The position numbers were made by a program, and so were the translations under genes. Shown in pieces: positions 61,215 through 64,000 of a DNA stretch of 64,000 bases (position 1 is the stretch's first letter; every line of letters begins with the position of its first letter). Under the pieces are notes generated by a model, which did no database searches, was not told where the DNA came from, and saw only the letters and a program-made list of their open reading frames with translations. Origin of the DNA: Geodermatophilaceae bacterium NBWT11 (lineage in GTDB: Bacteria > Actinomycetota > Actinomycetes > Mycobacteriales > Geodermatophilaceae); the NCBI GenBank assembly GCA_014218215.1, contig CP043652.1, positions 2,480,001 to 2,544,000 of the forward strand, in the 5' to 3' direction.

Positions 61215-62392
61215 GCGACGCAGGCAAGCGGTCGGCCCCGGAGGTCTCGCCGGACTCGGCGATCGTCGGGCGCCCGTCCGAGCCGGTCGACGCGCCGCTG
61301 GACCACCGCCCCGGCACCTCCGGGGTGGCCACCCCGGGTGGTGGCTGGCGCAAGGCCGACGGTCCCTCGGCGCAGAAGCGGACCAAGCGGAAGCGCAAGG
61401 GCGGCGGCGGTGGGCGCGGCCGGGACGGCGACCCCACGGTCGGCGACGCGGACTTCCAGTCCTACTACGGCCGGCAGATCGTCAAGTCCGCGGTGTGGAA
61501 GACCCCCGACGTGCCGCTGTACCTGTTCCTGGGTGGCGCGGCCGGTTCGGCGTCGGTGCTGGGTGCGATGGCCGAGTTCACCGACCGTCCCGCCCTGGCG
61601 CGCACCGGACACCTGATCGCCGGCGGCGGCGCGATCGCCTCGGTGGGCTTCCTGATCCACGACCTGGGCCGCCCCGAGCGCTTCCTGCACATGCTGCGGG
61701 TGTTCAAGCCGACCTCGCCGCTGAGCGTGGGTTCCTACATCCTGTCGCCGTTCAGCGCGCTGACCGGCGCGACCGCGGCGCTGCACCTGCTGGGCCAGGT
61801 CCCGGCCGTGCGCCGCTCGGGTGGCTGGCTGCCGAAGCTCATCCGCTCGGTGGGCCTGCGCAAGACCGCCGGCATCGGCGCCGCGGTCTTCGGTGGCCCG
61901 ATGGCCGCCTACACCGCGGTGCTGCTGGCGAACACCGCGACGCCGTCCTGGCACGAGCCCGGCGACCAGCTGCCCTTCGTCTTCTGCGGTTCGGCGCTGG
62001 CCGCCGGTGGCGGCCTGTCGATGGTCTTCACCCCGGTCGACCAGGCCGGCCCCGCCCGCCGCACGGCCGTCGCCGGTGCCGCGGTCGAGCTGGTCGCGAT
62101 GCACAAGGTCGAGAACGACCACGGCATCGTCTCCGAGCCGTACCACATCGGCCGGGCCGGGAAGCTCCTGCGGATCGCCAAGGCGTGCACCGCCGCGGGC
62201 GCGGTGGGTGCCACCGTGGTCGGCGGGCGGCGCTGGGGTGCCGTTGCGTCAGGGACGCTTCTCGCGGCTGGCTCGCTGCTGACTCGGTTCGGCGTCTTCG
62301 ACGCGGGGATGGCGTCGAGCAAGGACCCGAAGTACGTCGTCGTCCCGCAGCGGGCGCGGATGGCTGCCCGGGAAGCGGCTGCCGCGGGCTGA
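61211..62392 (+). CDS. NrfD/PsrC-type membrane quinone-reducing subunit
   Basis: This 393-residue protein is started at GTG overlapping the beta stop by four bases. The first 85 residues are charged and disordered with a Lys/Arg-Gly block (KRTKRKRKGGGGGRGRDGD). From about residue 100 there are about eight hydrophobic helices: LYLFLGGAAGSASVLGAMAEF, LIAGGGAIASVGFLIHDLGRPERFLHM, FGGPMAAYTAVLLANTATPSWH and others. The GRPxRFLHML and TPSWH motifs are typical of NrfD/PsrC quinone-interacting subunits, not of cytochrome b556. It probably transfers electrons to menaquinone. It has no heme-binding pattern. Confidence 0.88.
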   Translation: MSDAGKRSAPEVSPDSAIVGRPSEPVDAPLDHRPGTSGVATPGGGWRKADGPSAQKRTKRKRKGGGGGRGRDGDPTVGDADFQSYYGRQIVKSAVWKTPDVPLYLFLGGAAGSASVLGAMAEFTDRPALARTGHLIAGGGAIASVGFLIHDLGRPERFLHMLRVFKPTSPLSVGSYILSPFSALTGATAALHLLGQVPAVRRSGGWLPKLIRSVGLRKTAGIGAAVFGGPMAAYTAVLLANTATPSWHEPGDQLPFVFCGSALAAGGGLSMVFTPVDQAGPARRTAVAGAAVELVAMHKVENDHGIVSEPYHIGRAGKLLRIAKACTAAGAVGATVVGGRRWGAVASGTLLAAGSLLTRFGVFDAGMASSKDPKYVVVPQRARMAAREAAAAG

Positions 62393-62485
62393 GTCGGGCT
62401 CCTCCGGCACGTGCGTGGGGGTGCGCCGAGATCCCGCGTGGGTCAGCACGCCCCGCAGCGGATCCGCCCGGTCTAGGTTCACCCC

Positions 62486-63337
62486 GTGCAGCAACGGGTG
62501 AACCAGGCTCTGGCCGCCGTACGCACGGCGCGGGCGGTGAGCCAGCACGTGGCCGGGCGCAGACCCGTGACCGGTGGAGGCGCGTCGGGTGTCGTCGTCT
62601 CGCTCACCACGCACGGGCGGCGGGTCCGCGGGGTGCACCGGACCATCGAGACGATCGCGGCCGGTGTGCTCCGGCCCGACCGTCTGGTGCTCTGGCTGGA
62701 CCCCGCCGACCACGCGACACCGACCGATGCCCTCCGGCGGCTCGTCGACCGTGGTCTGGAGGTCCACGAGGCCCCGGCCGAGTGGGGACCGCACAAGAAG
62801 TACCTGCCCTACTGCCTGGCGCACGCTGCTGACGGTGCACTGCTGGTCACCGCCGACGACGACGTCCTCTACCCGCGTCGCTGGCTGCAGGACCTGGTGG
62901 ACGCCCACAGGGCGGACCCCGCGGCGGTCTGGGCGCACCGGTCGCGGATGATGCGGCTGACCGCCGACGAGTCCGTCCTGGCGCCGTACCAGGCATGGTC
63001 GTACTCGCGCAGCTCCGGTCCGTCGTTCGCGCGGGTGCCGATCGGCATGGGCGGCGTCGCCTACCCCGCCGTCCTCCAGGCTCGGCTGGCAGAGGGGGGT
63101 GCGAGCGTGCCCGACCTGGTGCGGCGCACCGATGACCTCTGGTTGCACCGGCACGCCCTGCGGGGCGGCTTCCCGGTGGGACAGGTCCGGGAGGTGGCCG
63201 CCGACTTCCCCGTCCAGTTGGGTTCGCAGGACTCGGCCCTGTTCCGGACGAACCTGAACGGTGGGAACGACCACGTGGTGAGCCGGCTCTACGACCCCGC
63301 CGACCTCGAGCTGCTGCGGGAGCACGCCCGGGGCTGA
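62486..63337 (+). CDS. Glycosyltransferase-like protein (GT2 fold)
   Basis: This 283-residue protein starts with GTG. Conserved features: GVVVSLTTHGRRVRGVHRTIETI, LVLWLDPADHATP, HKKYLPYCLAHAADGALLVTADDDVLYPRRWLQ with the D-x-D metal motif, and RTDDLWLHRHALRGG. It resembles polysaccharide glycosyltransferases. It starts 94 bases after the formate dehydrogenase operon; its partner may be the flippase gene downstream. Acceptor and donor are unknown. Confidence 0.85.
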   Translation: MQQRVNQALAAVRTARAVSQHVAGRRPVTGGGASGVVVSLTTHGRRVRGVHRTIETIAAGVLRPDRLVLWLDPADHATPTDALRRLVDRGLEVHEAPAEWGPHKKYLPYCLAHAADGALLVTADDDVLYPRRWLQDLVDAHRADPAAVWAHRSRMMRLTADESVLAPYQAWSYSRSSGPSFARVPIGMGGVAYPAVLQARLAEGGASVPDLVRRTDDLWLHRHALRGGFPVGQVREVAADFPVQLGSQDSALFRTNLNGGNDHVVSRLYDPADLELLREHARG

Positions 63338-63492
63338 GCTGTGGGCGGTGTCATGGGCGGTGGCGCCGTCGTCGGAGCGGTCCGGGGGTTCTGGCTGACT
63401 ACTCTCGGAGGGGAGGGCTGCCGTCGCCGGTGCCGTTCGGGGCGTCCCGTGACGGGTGCCCGCCCGACGAGGGAAGAGGCCCCGGAACCCGC

Positions 63493-64000
63493 ATGGCCCA
63501 GCTCGAGACAGCCCGCCCACCGTCGCGGAACCGCCCCCCGGTCCGGCGGGTGCTGGAGTTCTACGGGCTGACCGCCGCCACGGCTCTGGCGCCGCTGGTC
63601 GCGCTGCCGGCGATCACGTCCTCGGCCGGTGCGTCCGGGTTCGCCGCCGTCGTGCTGGGTCAGACACTGGGCGCTGCGGCGGCCGTCGTCGTCCTCATGG
63701 GCTGGGGCCTGGTGGGGGCGCACGCAGTGGCGGTCCGGCGTGACTCGCCGGTCGAGCTCCAGGAGGTCTACTGGACCAGCCTGTTCACCCGGTTGGCGGT
63801 GGCTGCGGTCGTCCTGCCCGTCGTGGGCCTGATCGCCTTCCTGGTCGCACCCAGCCACGCCGCCGTCGTGGTCCTGGCCGCCGTCGGCTCCGGGCTCGTC
63901 GGGCTCACCAGCTCCTGGTACTTCACCGGGCTCGGGCGCAGTGGCCTCGTCGCGCTGTACGAGACGCTGCCGCAGGTCGCCGTCTCCGTGCTCGGTTCGG
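63493..64000 (+). CDS. Polysaccharide flippase-like membrane protein (partial, cut by window end)
   Basis: From ATG 63493 an open frame runs to the window end without a stop: 169 residues. After 20 basic N-terminal residues come VLEFYGLTAATALAPLVALPAITSSAGASGFAAVVLGQTLGAAAAVVVLMGWGL and further helices, with SSWYFTGLGRSGLVALYE, matching the Wzx/RfbX-like (MATE/MVF) flippases. It probably exports a lipid-linked glycan. The rest is outside the window. Confidence 0.8.
   Translation, partial: MAQLETARPPSRNRPPVRRVLEFYGLTAATALAPLVALPAITSSAGASGFAAVVLGQTLGAAAAVVVLMGWGLVGAHAVAVRRDSPVELQEVYWTSLFTRLAVAAVVLPVVGLIAFLVAPSHAAVVVLAAVGSGLVGLTSSWYFTGLGRSGLVALYETLPQVAVSVLGS

Noticed and set aside
62393-62485. 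A tRNA-Sec gene next to the FDH operon
   Set aside because: The sequence does not fold as a tRNA and lacks the acceptor and long variable arm; sel genes are presumably elsewhere.
1-64000. CRISPR array or riboswitch
   Set aside because: I saw no regularly spaced repeats and no recognisable riboswitch motif.

Overview
This window comes from a very GC-rich actinobacterium. GTG starts are common, 4-bp start/stop overlaps are frequent, and almost every stop is TGA. The formate dehydrogenase carries an in-frame TAG exactly at the selenocysteine position, followed by a SECIS-like hairpin. UAG-coded selenocysteine has been described in Geodermatophilus and Blastococcus, so Geodermatophilaceae is my best guess for the family. 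There is no gene-free stretch over 300 bases.

Region 1 (1-5806) is the right end of an integrated island. It carries a Ter (TerD-associated) stress operon: a TerD-domain protein, a CitE-like TIM-barrel lyase, a four-domain PRTase_2/TRSP/StiP/PELOTA fusion, and a HAD hydrolase. The region ends at a tRNA-Ser(GGA) 3' fragment that has no 5' half, the expected form of an att scar.

Region 2 (5827-19002) is chromosomal housekeeping and catabolism: a quinol-monooxygenase-like protein, a SUV3-like helicase, a diguanylate cyclase, a geranylgeranyl-reductase-family enzyme, and an operon (SDR, amidohydrolase, acyl-CoA synthetase, MaoC) divergent from a MarR regulator. A PaaX-like regulator, a secreted hydrolase and a second MarR follow.

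Region 3 (19139-29735) looks like one catabolic locus. It holds a polar-amino-acid-type ABC transporter, a family III CoA-transferase, a fused two-domain 2-hydroxyacyl-CoA dehydratase-like protein lacking most cluster cysteines, a frameshifted MFS transporter, a VanA-like Rieske oxygenase, a small Cys/His protein, a VanB-like reductase and an IclR regulator.

Region 4 (29713-54622) is mixed core. It includes four-way c-di-GMP signalling genes (with 8325-9404), MetY with a CoA-binding protein, an AbiEi/endonuclease-like gene flanked by 44-bp repeats, a Nudix enzyme, an LAATG-anchored surface protein, MenB, two convergent TetR genes, GpgS, and a three-gene envelope operon (MBL hydrolase, DedA, membrane phosphodiesterase). 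A pair of GGDEF/EAL proteins has complementary active-site loss.

Region 5 (54807-64000) has small membrane proteins, two Thr/Pro-rich single-pass proteins, the selenocysteine formate dehydrogenase operon (alpha, four-cluster beta, NrfD-type membrane subunit), a glycosyltransferase and the start of a polysaccharide flippase. MenB (menaquinone synthesis) and the NrfD subunit fit formate oxidation coupled to the quinone pool.

Three genes (25459, 31514 and 49448) are broken by single-base frameshifts, two of them in G homopolymers. These may be assembly errors. The TAG in formate dehydrogenase is a different case: it is a base triplet, in frame, at the catalytic position.
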